From Plantago major (Eukaryota; Streptophyta; Magnoliopsida; Lamiales; Plantaginaceae): a stretch of DNA of 64,000 nt. Positions 10,501 through 21,889 of the stretch are shown in pieces; position 1 is the stretch's first letter; the number at the start of each line of letters is the position of its first letter. A program made the position numbers and the translations under genes. The notes under the pieces are model-generated. The model was given only the letters and a program-made list of their open reading frames with translations. It did no database searches and was not told the origin of the DNA. The stretch covers positions 61,428,545-61,492,544 of the forward strand of contig CM048844.1 in NCBI GenBank assembly GCA_026545765.1, given 5' to 3'.

Positions 10501-13069
10501 GGAAGCCTGATCCTCAGTGATCTTTCTTTCTGCTTGAACCTGAGATTAAAAACATAACACTTTAAAAATTTGAGCAAGAAAACTACGTTAGACAATTTTA
10601 GTTATCTGAGAAGTCAATTACCTCCACAATAGGAGGCTCAGATACTTGTCTATCAGAGACTTGTGATGTTTTTCTGGATGTTTTTCTTGTGATGAAAGCT
10701 TTGATGCCTCATCAATTTCCATTGGTTGCGGGAATTGAGTGGGCAATTCCCATCAACTTCTACTTCTTTTTGAACCTGTAAGTAGATAGTGTTAGTTTGA
10801 GAAAAATGATCAGAGATTTGTCTTTGAAGATTATAGGTATCTGAATGAAATACCTTCTCTGCAGAAGGTTCAGATACTTGTTTCTCAGAGACCTTGGAAG
10901 TCTCTGGATTCTTCTCTGAAGAGATAGACATTTCAGTCTCTCCATTTTTCTTCTTAGTTCGAGCCTAGGAGAAACAAACACTTTAGTATTATTCAAGTGT
11001 ATAAAGCACATATCTGAGATGTTATATCTTAAGGAACTTTCTTCTACTTGTGAGACAGGCTCCTGTTCCTTAAGTGGTGAGGCTATGGAAGCCTCCTTCT
11101 CAGATTCTGAGGCAAAATTTTCAGCTTCCTCTTGATGTTGTGTTTCTAATTCAGCCTGTAACAAAGAAATTTTTTACAAGTAACAAAAAATTTCACAAGT
11201 TGATAGTTAAACCATTCAGCTACCTGAGCAGTCTCAGGCTGATTGGTCTCAGGAACTTGTGACCCTTCTATGCTTTGGTCTTGTTGTTCCATTTCAGCTT
11301 CTTTGTTTGAAGTTTCAGGTACTTCAGACCTTTCCTGAGTGTGCAACTCAGTTGCCTCCCCTGGTTGATCATTCTGAGCAGATGGCTCAGTTTGATCCCT
11401 CTCATTGAGTTGGGGAACCTGTTCTTTTACAGGATTTTCTTCAGCAAGGAAAGATGCTAGTATCTCATGCTGTAACTCAAGTATCATTGCAACAGCATCC
11501 ACTATTGGTTGTTGTGGTTGGTGTGGTGATTCTGATCTGGATGAAGAAGCTGATGTTGTATGGGGCCTATCCAGATCAGCTTGAGACAGACTTTTAAGTG
11601 TTGAGGCAATTGCAGTATCCTCCAACACTAAGTTGCCACTCATCAGAGCATCTTCAATATGCTGAAGTGTTACTTGCTCTGATGGTGTCTTTTGTCTAGT
11701 GACCGTGGACACAGTTGCTTCTTCAGCAACCTTTGAACTAGTTGCTCTTTCAGCAACCTTGGGGATTATTGCTTCCCCCTCATCTTCAGATTCCTTATCG
11801 AAATCTGGGACTGAATTATCAACAATCCCTGCTGCTTCTGCAGAGAGAGTTTGAAGTTTCTCACTGCTTTTATCAGCATTGATAAATTCAACAGCAAGGC
11901 ACTATGCAGCATTGATGAGTTCATCAGCTGTGGTCTTAGCAGTATTGATGAGTTCATCTTCATTTATGAGTTCATCAGTAGTGGCAACGGATATCTGAGA
12001 GTCGGCATCCACAATGGATATGTCTACTGATTTGCCACCAGACTTCTTTCGTGAAGTTCTGGGCTTTTTGATCGCAACAGAACCCTCAGATACCTCATCA
12101 GTCTTTCGTTTCTTGGAACCTTTCTGAGATGCAGTAACCTTTTTCATCATGTTTGTATACTCATATTTGTAGAGTAGGTTACTATTGGCAATGTCTGCCG
12201 TCTCTCTGAGCTCAATGCCAAGGCACTCTAGTAAGTAGTAAATCTTCAGTCCATAGCTTACTGTGGCTTTTGGCTCACCAAGGCCCTTAACGATTTTAGG
12301 CTCAAAGCCTTGTATTTTCTTCACAAAGTTCATGAAGGCGTACTTCCCCCAATTAAAAGTGTTTTCCAGCCTTTTGTTTTGTTGATTCAACAAGAACATC
12401 ATCATCCAGCGTTCTTGGCTTATCTGGTCAACTCCTCCTTGTAGACCATCAAAGCATCTGTGAAGGATACATGCCAACACATCCCAGTGAACCAACAGTT
12501 GTCTGGTTCTGATGTCAGCAAGTTTGAAGTCGATGGGTTTGTTTAGCTTGTCAAGATCACACACAAAAACTGTAGAGCTTTTTGACACCCTCAAGTAGAT
12601 CTTCATCCTTGGTGTCAATTTCAAAATTCTTTCCAAGATTTTGAAGTTCAAACAGCTCACAGAAAGCTGTTTCGTCCAATAGGATTTCCTGTCCTTGGAC
12701 TTTAATCTTGATAGACACTGTCTCAGTGCCTTCAGAAACATTGGAAATAATCGTGGAGTTGTTGTAAAACTCCAGGACATCCGGTGAAGAGACTCCACTG
12801 GGAAGAGCAGATAGAAAGCCCTTGATTTGTTGTGCCTTTTCAAGCATATCAAGTACCAACTTTCTGTCAGCCTGGTTTTCTATTGCAGCTACAAGGTATT
12901 CCTCAATCATGGAACCACCCCAAATCATCCTGTGATTTGAAGTCCAATGATCAGGATTGAATTCTCCAGTCAACCGTTTGTTTGTTATAACCGACACTGG
13001 TGCATGCTTTTCAGCAGTACCAGAGGTAGTAGCTTGGGATTTCTGGTTAGAAGCACGTTTTGGAGCCAT
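7590..13069 (-). pseudogene. Env-position accessory gene of Sirevirus S2, multi-exon, decayed
   Basis: The start ATG at 13069 (MAPKRASNQKSQ) aligns with the S3 homologue at 38602. The first about 350 codons resemble the putative plant transposon protein domain (Pfam Transposase_32): a VLEFYNNS motif, then VKVQGQEI-like and LFEL motifs, then CILHRCFDG and FNWGKYAFMNFV. This identification is from memory of the family pattern. A Ser/Gln/Glu-rich low-complexity stretch follows (11224-12150), including a KKRKTDEV-type basic patch. Next comes a set of short exons split by five introns (10347-11223), then a segment shared with S3 (10274-9999), a coiled-coil-like acidic region (8789-9960), and a basic C-terminal part (7600-8700) containing YWILELKHLLVNEKF. 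Breaks include a frameshift near 12555, a stop near 11900, a stop near 10290 and several later ones. No signal peptide or fusion-type membrane segment is visible, so env describes position only. Confidence 0.75.
10347..11223 (-). other. Intron-exon array in the S2 accessory gene (five GT-AG introns)
   Basis: In transcript order the introns are 11156-11223 (68 bp), 10965-11047 (83), 10776-10853 (78), 10540-10621 (82) and 10347-10425 (79). Donors read CAG/GTAGCT, CAA/GTAGAA, AAG/GTATTT, GAG/GTAATT and CAG/GTAACT. Acceptors are TTACAG, CTCCTAG, TTACAG, CTCAG and TTTCAG. The exons between them are 108, 111, 154 and 114 bp. The three intact ones hold whole codons, so each is a phase-0 cassette; the 154-bp one carries a 1-bp shift. 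Every internal exon begins GCT or GTT, has Lys/Glu/Ser-rich content and ends on a short SEP-like motif (EPVSQ, SEPSAEK, SEPPIVE, SEPVTQ). This suggests exon duplication. Splicing is inferred from sequence only. Confidence 0.75.
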
Positions 13070-13700
13070 CTCTTTAAATAGTGAAAGTCTTCGAAAATCA
13101 GAAAGAGATTGAGGTGTGAGTTTAGTGATTCTTTGCAGAATAACTAAGCGAAGAACAGAGATTTGCAGAAAACTTTGAAAGGTTTTTGCTATTTCTGTTT
13201 AAGTGCGAATGTTGGATTAGGCGAAAGTGATTTCTTTTGCCAAAACCCTATATACATAGCATCTTACTCTTCAACAAACATATACATACAAATTGATTTT
13301 GTACATCTGTATCTGTGCAAATGCAGATAGGCGTGGGTAAAATTCGTTTTGCATTAAATGCTTAGTGGGCCACGTATGTGTTTTTACAGTCCACTATTTT
13401 ACTGAGAATTGATCTCGTCTGTCAAGATCAAAAGCCCATTTCATCAAGGGTCACGATTGCTTCTTCAGCAATGATCACAATCAGTAATTGTAATTGTGCC
13501 CAATTAATGAAATTTGGTGTGAGGCTTTCTGAATCACATCTCTTTTCTATGACTAGGGAACAGTCTTTGGACTTATGTAGTCAGTTCAGAGACTGTGTGT
13601 AACTTCACATAAAAATGGAAGGATACAAAACACCAGAGATGTAGTTGATTGAATATAGTTGTACCACATTTCTCTTTTGTGTTCCTCTCACTAAGTGATC
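13070..13700 (-). promoter_or_regulatory. Leader and TATA-like site of the S2 accessory gene
   Basis: About 630 bp separate pol from the accessory ATG. On the minus strand CTATGTATATAGGG (13248-13260) lies about 185 bp upstream of the ATG and is followed by GGCAAAAGAAATCACTTTCG. S3 has a stronger TATATAAA at 38789-38796, also about 190 bp upstream of its ATG, followed by nearly the same leader. Conservation in two elements suggests a dedicated internal promoter. No transcript evidence is available. Confidence 0.5.
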
Positions 13701-13701
13701 T

Positions 13702-13891
13702 AGATATCTGAGTACCTGTCTCAGAAATCTTCAAATAGCCATTTTACCCTTTAACCTTTGATATCTGAGTACCCGTCTCAGATATCTTTTTGCTATGTGT
13801 TTCACCTTTTGTCTTTGATATTCTGGATTCCTGTTCCAGATATCTTGTCTCTTCTTTTTCCTTTCTCAATCATACTGAGTTCCTATCTCAG
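13702..13891. repeat. Array of four spaced palindromes between pol and accessory gene (S2)
   Basis: Four imperfect hairpins lie at 13702-13730, 13760-13786, 13817-13844 and 13875-13891, spaced 57-58 bp start to start. The second is perfect: GATATCTGAG, loop TACCCGT, CTCAGATATC. Loops are alike (TACCTGT, TACCCGT, TTCCTGT, TTCCTAT). The last overlaps the end of pol. S3 has a related array at the same place. Function is unknown; Sirevirus noncoding regions are known to hold conserved motifs, so a role in RNA structure is plausible. Confidence 0.75.
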
Positions 13892-16800
13892 AGATTAGAA
13901 CTTTTCAGTTCCTTTGGTAGCTCCATTAACCCAAGACTATGTCTCAAGGTTAAGAACCTGCTTTCTTGTAAAGGCTTTTTAAAGATATCTGCAAGTTGGT
14001 CTTCAGTACCAATCTTGAGTATCTCTATATTGCCTTTTTTTAACATGGTCTCTAATGAAGTGGTGTCTAACATCAATGTGCTTTATTGTTGCATGAAACT
14101 TAGGATTCTGAGTTATGGCAATAGCACTTGTGTTATCACAGAAAATCGGTGTTTTCTCTTCATTGATCTCATAATCTCTGAGTTGTTGTTGTATCCACAA
14201 TATCTGTGAAGCACAACACCCAGCAGCAATATATTCAGCCTTTGTGGTGGATGTGGCAATTAAGTTTTGTTTCTTGCTGAACCATGATATTAATCTGGCA
14301 CCAAGAAATTGACAAGTTCCGGAGGTGCTTTTTCTATCAAGCAATGATCCAACATAGTCAGCATCAGAATAGCCAACTAAACTCAATCCATTGTCTTTTG
14401 GATACCACAATCCAACTTCTACAGTACCCTTTACATACCTTAATATTTCCATAGCAATGTTGTAGTGTGATTGCATTGGATTTGTCTGAAATCTAGCACA
14501 AACTCCAACTGCATATTGAATATCAGGTCTACTTGCAGTGAGGTACAATAGAGACCCAATCAATTTCCTATACTTGTGTTCTTCAACACTCTTGTCAGAT
14601 TCAGTATAGGTCATTTTGGTTCCAATGCTCATAGGTATCTTAGCATTGTTTTCAGAAGGCTTTAGATTAAACTTGTTGAGCATATCGTTTGCATACTTTG
14701 TTTGACTAATGAATATTCCATCATTAAGTTGCTTGACTTGCAATCCTAGGAAGTAGTTTAATTCTCCCATCATGCTCATCTCAAATTTACTTTTCATGAG
14801 CTCAGCAAAGTCTTCACAAAGTTGCTTGTCTTTAGATCCAAATATAATGTCATCAACATATACTTGAACTAAAAGTAGTTTCCCTTCATGGTTCAAAGTA
14901 AGAGTGTTTTATCAACATCTCCTTTCTTGAAGCCACCTTCCAGCAAGTATTTGGCTAAAGTATCATACCATGCTCTCGGAGCCTGTTTCAGTCCATACAG
15001 AGCTTTCTGAAGCTTATAAACCATTCTACTTTCTGTGGAAACCTCAAAGCCTGGTGGTTGTTCAACATAGACTTCTTCAGCAAGTTCACCGTTTAGGAAT
15101 GCACTTTTAACATCCATCTGATAAATTTTAAAGTCATTATGAGCTGCAACGGCTAGAAATAGTCTAATTGCGTCCAATCTTGCAACTGGAGCATATGACT
15201 CGTCAAAATCTAGTCCTTCTGTCTGGGTGAATCCCTTGGCAACCAACCTTGCTTTGTTTCTGGTTATTTCACCAGACTCATTCATTTTATTTCGGAAAAC
15301 CCACTTGGTTCCAATTACAGATATTCCATCAACAAATGGAACCAGTTTCTCTCAAATTGTTCCAACTCTTCTTGCATTGAATAGATACAATCTTGATCCT
15401 TCAATGCTTCTTCTATAGTTTTAGGTTCAATATTTGAGATGAAACATCCATAAAGAGAGTCAGCAATTGCTCTCCTAGTTCTAACTCCTTGGTCTAAAGG
15501 ACCGATCACATCCTTGGCAGGATGATTTCTTATCCATTTCATAATGGGTTTTGAACTAGTAGGATCAATATCATTTTGATCTGAATGTGAATCAATATGA
15601 TCTTGATAGGATACTTGTGCAGTATCTGAGATATATGGCACATGGGAAATGCCATGGATATCTGACACTTTTTCAGTGTTAGAGATATCTGGAATTTGAT
15701 TTTCAGCATTCTCATTCTCAGAAACCTCTTCATGATGAAGGTTCTCAGTAACTTGTTCCATTTCTGGAATTCTCATAGGAAATTCTTCATCATGTCTTAG
15801 AGTCATCTGGTTGTTACTAAGCAATAGTTGCTTTTCATCGTCAGATTCATCCTCTAAGTGAATGATCGATTTATTTTCTTTTGAGGATTCTTCTTCAGAA
15901 TCTTTAATCATTAGTTCTTTGAACCTATCTGAGAGTTCTTCATTCAGGAGTACTTTCTTGTTTCCTTCGTAGAAGACAACATGAACAGATTCTTCAATCT
16001 TTTGCGTTCTTTTGTTGTAGATTCTGTAGGCTTTGCTATTTAGAGAATAACCAAGAAATATTCCATCATCTTCTTTTGGTTGAAATGTTCTCAAGTATTC
16101 TTTTCCATTGTTAAGACCAAAACATCTGCAACCAAACACCCTTAGATGTTTGATATTAGGGGGTCTACCAATCAAAAGTTCATAAGGAGTTTTGTCATGG
16201 TGTTTGTTAATCAAACATCTATTTTGAGTGTAGCATCTTTGTCGTGTTAATACTTCAACCCAATAGATTTCACTTATTTCAAAGGTCGCCAAGCATTGTT
16301 CTTGCTGCTTCTTTTAGGGTCCTATTCTTCCTTTCAGCAACACCATTTTGTTGTGGTGTCCTTACTGAAGATAGTTGATGTTGTATACCTTTGCAAGTAC
16401 AAAATTCTTTTATGTACTAGTTCACAAACTCAGTACCATGGTCTGTTCTGATTACAGATACCTTGTCATTTTTCATTACTTCAAGCTTATTCAGCAAGTT
16501 GGGTATCTCAACCCTTGCATCAGATTTATGTTTGAGAAATACAACCCAAGTGAATCTTGAGTAATCATCAACAACAACCAGACCATAGTTCTTTCCTGCA
16601 TAGCTAGTTACAGAGGATTAAAAAAGATCCATGTTTGCAGTGGCCTTTCACTGGAGTGTCTAGTTTTAGACTTGAAAGATATTTTGGATTGTTTTCCCAT
16701 TTGGCAAGCTGAGCAAATACCATCTTTTCTATATACCATTTTGGGTAAACCAACCACCAATTCTTTCTTGGCTAGCTTATTCAAAGTTTTGAAGTTCAAG

Positions 16801-17248
16801 TGACTCATTCTTTTATGCCATAGCCAGTTTTCTTCAGTGTGGCTAGATTGATTCACCATGAGACATTCTTCAGTTGTGGCAGATGCCCAGTCAGCAACAT
16901 AAAGATTTCCTTTTCGCCTAGCAACCAAGACTGTCTGCTTTGACACATTGTCAATTACTTTGCATAGTTTTGACTTGATCTTGACAGTGTACCCTTTGTC
17001 TACCAATTGACTCATGCTTAGGAGATTATATTTCAATCCCTTTACATGTAGTATTCAGAGATTGTAAGAGCTCCAAACTTCAGATTGCCAAAATCTATGG
17101 TTGGATTTTCATCTCCTCCAGCAAATCTAATAATTGGTCCTTTATCCCATTTTCTGTAGTTAATCAGATTTGCTTTGTCTCCTGTCATGTGCTTCCCACA
17201 TCCACTATCAAAATGCCACTTCGGGTTCTTCCTCAGAGTGTTCTGCAT
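13888..17248 (-). pseudogene. Copia pol (S2): protease, integrase, reverse transcriptase, RNase H
   Basis: Domains run in copia order. The protease (17248-17042) has WHFDSGCGKHMTGD. The integrase zinc-binding region (17036-16608) has LWHKRMSHLN then CSACQMGK. The integrase core (about 16600-16290) is broken. The integrase C-terminus and linker (16292-15315) hold PPNIKHLRVFGCRCF and an acidic stretch. Reverse transcriptase (15285-14400) includes [42 protein letters not shown] and the catalytic YVDD near 14855. RNase H (14330-14003) includes SDADYVGSLLDRKSTSG and IFCDNTSAI, and the tail carries GTEDQLADIF. Stops or shifts near 17040, 16610, 16295, 15310, 14890 and 14040 break the frame, so no functional polyprotein is possible. 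Confidence 0.9.
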
Positions 17249-17488
17249 AAGACAGGAAATATGGAGTTAGGCTCTCATTCCAATAATGGAACCCTCTGGA
17301 CTAAAGAATCTCCCTGTAGGAATCCATTTCTGAATGAACTTCATTGGTGTATTCTTTTGTCTTGTTGGAACATAAGGAAGAATTAAATGATTAGTGTCAT
17401 TATCCTTTAAAGCTATTTTTCATCTTGGTGTGTTCCTTGGTGCTCCTCGTGGTGCTTTCAGATACCTGTCAGATTGTTGAGTCTGCTT

Positions 17489-19807
17489 TTAAGCAAACTT
17501 AGCTTTCCTTGCCAGATTTCTTCTAGCCCTGGCATTCAGAGTGGTCGTAACATGTTCTTTCTTCCACTTCTGATGATTGCTATGCGCAATCCTGGCTTTC
17601 ATCCATCGTTCTTGCTCTTGTTTATACTCATGAGCAAGTTGTTTCCCGATGGCCTTATAGCCAATACCATTTCGAGCACCTGGTGCTGTCTGAGTTCTTT
17701 TCTCAGCAGCTTTGCTAGTCTCTGGACGTCTTTCTTTCCAGAAAACGTGATGTTGGAAAATTTGCCTGCTCCTGCAGTTTTTCCTTTCTGAGAGACATAG
17801 CACTGTGGGTGATTACACACTTTTCAGTGTTATGTTTCTTTACAGAAATATTTCCAACAGTTTTCTTTTGTACTTGTTTTTCCCACAAAGGTTTGATCGT
17901 GACTACCTTTCCTTTGTCAACAATCTTAGCTTTCTGACCAATGCTTTAGGTTATTTGAGAACCATTTTGCTGAGCACTAACAAACGTTATTCTTTCGTCA
18001 CTCTTATTCAGAGTAGTAGAGCTATTTGTTTGTGTGTCCAGCCCAAGTCCTCCCTTTTCTGAAGGGTCTCTTAAATAAGACTGCCCTTCAGTAAGAGTGT
18101 CACTAGCTTTGGCATAGGATTGAAAAGATAATTCTTTCTTCTTGAGTTCCTCATTTTCAGAAACAAGATCTTTATTTTCCTTTTGGAGTATATCCATTGC
18201 CTTTCTGTGTAACTTCTCCGTTTCAGATATCTGTGCTTTGAGAAATGCATTTTCAGCATCCTTTCTCTCAGATACTTTGAGTAATTGTGAATTTTCCTTC
18301 TCAAGAGAATTCGTTTCATCTTCTAGAATGTCGGCTCTAGCTTGGATCATTTGAAATTCTCTTTTGTAGAGATCAAGTTCTCTTCTGAAATATTCTAAAT
18401 CTCTACTTTCTTCCTCATCACTCTCATAATTTATGAATTGAGAAATGTTGGTTACCTCATCAGCCATTAGGCAAGGCTCAATGTTGGAGCAATCTGGATA
18501 GATCTCCTCAGCAACCCCACATAATTTCCTTTTCTTTTGACCAAAGTCAACTAGTTCAGGAGTGATGCCACATAATTCTGGAGAAGGTAGTTTGGAGTCA
18601 TCTGAGTCTTCTTCCTCAGATTCTGACTCAATATCGAGAGCATCCAGTTGGATTTGAATCTTTTTCCTCTCTTCAGTGAGCAAAGCTCTCTGACCTCTCT
18701 TGAAGTTTCTTCTATCTTTCTTGTCACCAGTCTTTAGCTTATTGAAAACAAGACAGTCTCTTTTAAAATGACCAGGTTTCTGACAATAGAAATAGATATC
18801 GTTTTCGGTTTCTGCTTCTTCAGTACTAGATGCTTTCTGAGCCGGTTTGTTCAGCGAGCTTGACAGCTGCATATTCTTGTACTGGTGATAGTTTGAGACT
18901 AGATGCTTTTTCAGCTTCTCTTTGGCTTTTCTTCTCTCAATCTCCCGACTGACATATTTTCTCATTTGCTTTACAACAAGTGCATCTTCCTCAGTCATTT
19001 CCTTGGTATCCTTCTTTTAAGAAGTACGTTGTGTTACTAAAGCAACATTGTGAACTTTCTCAGCAATTGTTTGTTATCTCTGAGTAGTTTCATAGTTGAC
19101 AGTAGCTAAGTGGGATAAAAGTTGTACTGGAGTGATATTTGGCATTTCTTGGTTGAAATAAAAATACTGAGTGTGTTCCCAGTTTTGATTCAAGCTTCTC
19201 AGGATAGTCTTAACCTTTTCAGAGTTAGAGTATTTCTCACTTTCACCAAGTGCAGCCATTTCACTCATCAGTGTTGTAAATCGGAAATCTAGTTCTTCAA
19301 GAGTCTCAGTGGGACCTTGTTTAAAGATTTGGAATTTAAGCTTCAAACTTCGAACTTATTTTCCTTTGTTTTCTCAGTGCCAGCACAAATTTCATCAATC
19401 AGTTGCCAGGCCACTTTCGCCGTTTTTGCACCCCACAGTTTACACTGTATGTGCTCTGGAGTGGAACGTATGATGATGTTGCGAGCATGACCATCTAGTC
19501 GATTTCTCTTGGCATCTTCCGTTGTCCAGAGATCTCTGGGCTTTGGCTCATAAACAATTTGACCAGTAGGTCTTCCACTGGTTGAAGCACCTGTTTGTGA
19601 GGAACCACCACTTGGTTCTTCATCAGTGGGAACTCTGTCTCTACCATTAGAAACCTCCATGACCTACTTGAGTTGTTGAATGACTATGGGGCCATTCTTT
19701 ATTACTTCGATCATTTCGTCACTGATGGCTTCTAGGTGGAGCATCATGTTGTTCTTCCATTTCTCATAATTCTCTGGCTTGAGAATTGCAGCGTCACTTA
19801 AAGACAT
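17489..19807 (-). pseudogene. Copia gag (S2)
   Basis: The ATG is at 19807-19805, about 105 bp after the PBS. The capsid-like domain (about 19560-19074) contains LWGAKTAKVAWQLIDEI and the GPTETLEELDFRF motif. The zinc knuckle near 18730-18790 reads YFYCQKPGHFKRDC, with the first Cys replaced by Tyr, which should disable metal binding. Downstream (18500-18070) is a long Glu/Lys-rich coiled-coil-like segment, then a basic region (17489-17803) before protease. A TAG about 48 codons in and frameshifts near 19345, 19070, 19015 and 17945 break it. Confidence 0.8.
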
Positions 19808-19912
19808 CCTGCAGCAAACACACTAAACAGACAAATCAAGTGTAGGTGAAAAACAGTTAGTGGGCTCTTATCTGGGATCTAGGTTCAGTGCAGAAGGCTT
19901 GGGAACCTCCTG

Positions 19913-19923
19913 CTCTGATACCA
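19913..19923 (-). promoter_or_regulatory. Primer-binding site of S2 (initiator tRNA-Met)
   Basis: TGGTATCAGAG on the minus strand, 2 nt after the LTR end, as in S1 and S3. Confidence 0.85.
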
Positions 19924-19925
19924 CT

Positions 19926-21455
19926 TGTTGGTCCAGATAACGGCAAAGGGAAAAGATTAGAGGGGAGGGGGGGGGGGGGTGAATAGTCTTTTACAACTTT
20001 TGTCGATAAACACAATTTCTCAGATATCTGTGAAGATATCTGATACTTAATTTCAGAGAGCGGAAGACTTTTCTATGAGAAGTGCACGTGCTCAGCAAGA
20101 GATGTGTAAATACTCAGCAAGGTAAATAAAGCAAGTAATAAATTGCAGAAAGTAACACTGATCTTTATAGTGGTATCTGAAGGTGGCGTAATCCTTCAAC
20201 TAATCCACTTCGGCCTTTCTCAGACCTAGAATCCACTAAGACAGATAATTGAGTTCACCTTACAAATATCTTCTCTCGATTCCTAAATACACTAGGTTCC
20301 CAACCAAGTGTCCCCCCCGAGTTATTCCCCGGGTTTCTCAGCCAAGTACTTCCTATACTCAGAAACCTTTGAGCTATCCTTAGTTTCCTAAACTAAGTAC
20401 TTCCTTTGCTCAGAAACATTGGAGTTATTCCTTAGTTTCCCAAACTAAGTACTTCCTGTACTCCACGCCGTTTAAGGTGTTGGTTAAGGTAGTTTGTAAG
20501 GTGAGTAGTCTTTATAACTTTCTCAGTTATGTAAGAATACTGGATAGAACAAGAATCACTTAACACACTTCACAATGTGTGGTGATATGTTCTTTACTGA
20601 CCCAAGTCTATGTTAAATGTTCTGGAGAATGAAACTTGGATACTTGATCTTTTGATTCAACTCCTTCACAGATAGCAATGCTTGTTAAGGATCAGGAGAC
20701 TTAGAAGTTTCGTGCTACTTAGAATTCAAGAGCTTAGTCGCAACTGTAAGCTAAAGAGTAAGTAGGCTGAAGGCTTGTATGCTTGAATGAGTTCGTCGAT
20801 GTAAGTTCTTGGCATGTTCAGTGTGTGTATGTTCAATCATTCTAAGTGTTGATATTTATAGTTGAAAATCATGCCGTTTGAATAGTATCCGTTGGGCTTA
20901 ATGAAATTCAAACTATTGATATATGTAAATAGTACTGCAGAAGACGTTGTCTCTTTTCAGAGATTTCCTCTTTAGTTCAGATGTCTCTATCTGCGCATTT
21001 ATTGCATTGTACTATTTTTGTCCTGTAGTGCCAACGGAACTATGCACGCTTTCTGAAGCATTGCATGTCCTTTTCCAGAAACCTTCACATCTCCAGATAC
21101 CTGTTGAAACATTGTTTTGCAGAAACATAGTTTTATCCAGGATATCTGAGTGTAGATATCTGTGGGCACTTTTCCTTGTTCAGAAACCTTGTGTTCTCAA
21201 ATGTCTTTTGCAAAAATTGTTTATTGAGAAACACTTGTTTATTGAGAAACACTCAAAGATATCTGGACATAGGTATCTGATAACCTTCGTCTTCAGCAAT
21301 CTTGTGCAGTCTTCAAAACTTCAAAAAATGTTGAACTCTTCTGTGGATGCCTTCTTCTTGGTCTTTTTCAAATATATAAAAAAAATTACATTCAGATATC
21401 TAACATCCTATACAAGATTTGCTAGACTAACATACTTAGTGATTTTCCTCTTTTA
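19926..21455 (-). repeat. 5' LTR of S2, truncated (1530 bp)
   Basis: It begins TGTTGGTCCAG beside the PBS and matches the 3' LTR almost base for base up to TGATTTTCCTCTTTTA (7116 in the other copy). There it changes abruptly to chromovirus gag sequence, so the outermost 93 bp, including the TG terminus, are missing. A G-rich tract lies at 19962-19979. Confidence 0.85.
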
Positions 21456-21889
21456 TGGGGAAGGAAAGTACACTTGAGATATGGGGAAGGAAAGGGAAGC
21501 TGGGAACTAAACCACTGCCTAGTTCTCAATACCATAGTAAGAGACCTGCTAGTGTGCCAAGTGTGAAGTCAGTTACTCAGAATACTTGGGTTGGGAAGGA
21601 TAGTGGGGTAGCAATAGTTAAGAGGTTGCCCAGGGATGAATATAATGCTAGGAAGGAGAAGGGATTGTGCTTTACCTGTAATGAGAAGTATACACCAGGA
21701 CAAAAATGTTCCAAGTTATTTCAGATAGTGGTGGATGAATATGAGGAATTGCAAGAAGAGACAACACCTGTGGTAATGGAAGAAGAAGTGGAACTACCAG
21801 CTGATGGAGAAATAAACCTGCATACCCTCCATGGTGGTAGACCAAGAAACTCCATGAGAATTTCTGGTACACTTAATAAACATAAGATA
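21456..21889 (+). pseudogene. Chromovirus gag C-terminus
   Basis: An open frame of about 145 codons carries the nucleocapsid motif KGLCFTCNEKYTPGQKCSK (CX2CX7C type, typical of chromovirus Gag), an acidic EEETT/EEEVEL stretch and then LHTLHGGRPRNSMRISGTL. That last stretch is the usual linker just before the aspartic protease. The frame continues into protease at 25857 once the CACTA insertion is disregarded. The N-terminal capsid part is absent. Confidence 0.8.

Larger units (their letters stand above)
5601..21455 (-). mobile_element. Sirevirus-type Ty1/copia element S2 (about 15.9 kb)
   Basis: Reading leftwards on the minus strand: truncated 5' LTR (19926-21455), PBS, gag, pol in copia order (protease, integrase, reverse transcriptase, RNase H), a palindrome array, a large accessory gene in the env position, a polypurine tract and the 3' LTR (5601-7209). 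An extra gene 3' of pol is the defining layout of Sireviruses such as SIRE1. The two LTRs are almost identical where they overlap, so insertion was fairly recent, yet every coding region carries breaks. The 5' LTR has lost its last 93 bp at the junction with the chromovirus, so the target duplication cannot be verified; GCCCC (5596-5600) is the left candidate. Confidence 0.9.
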
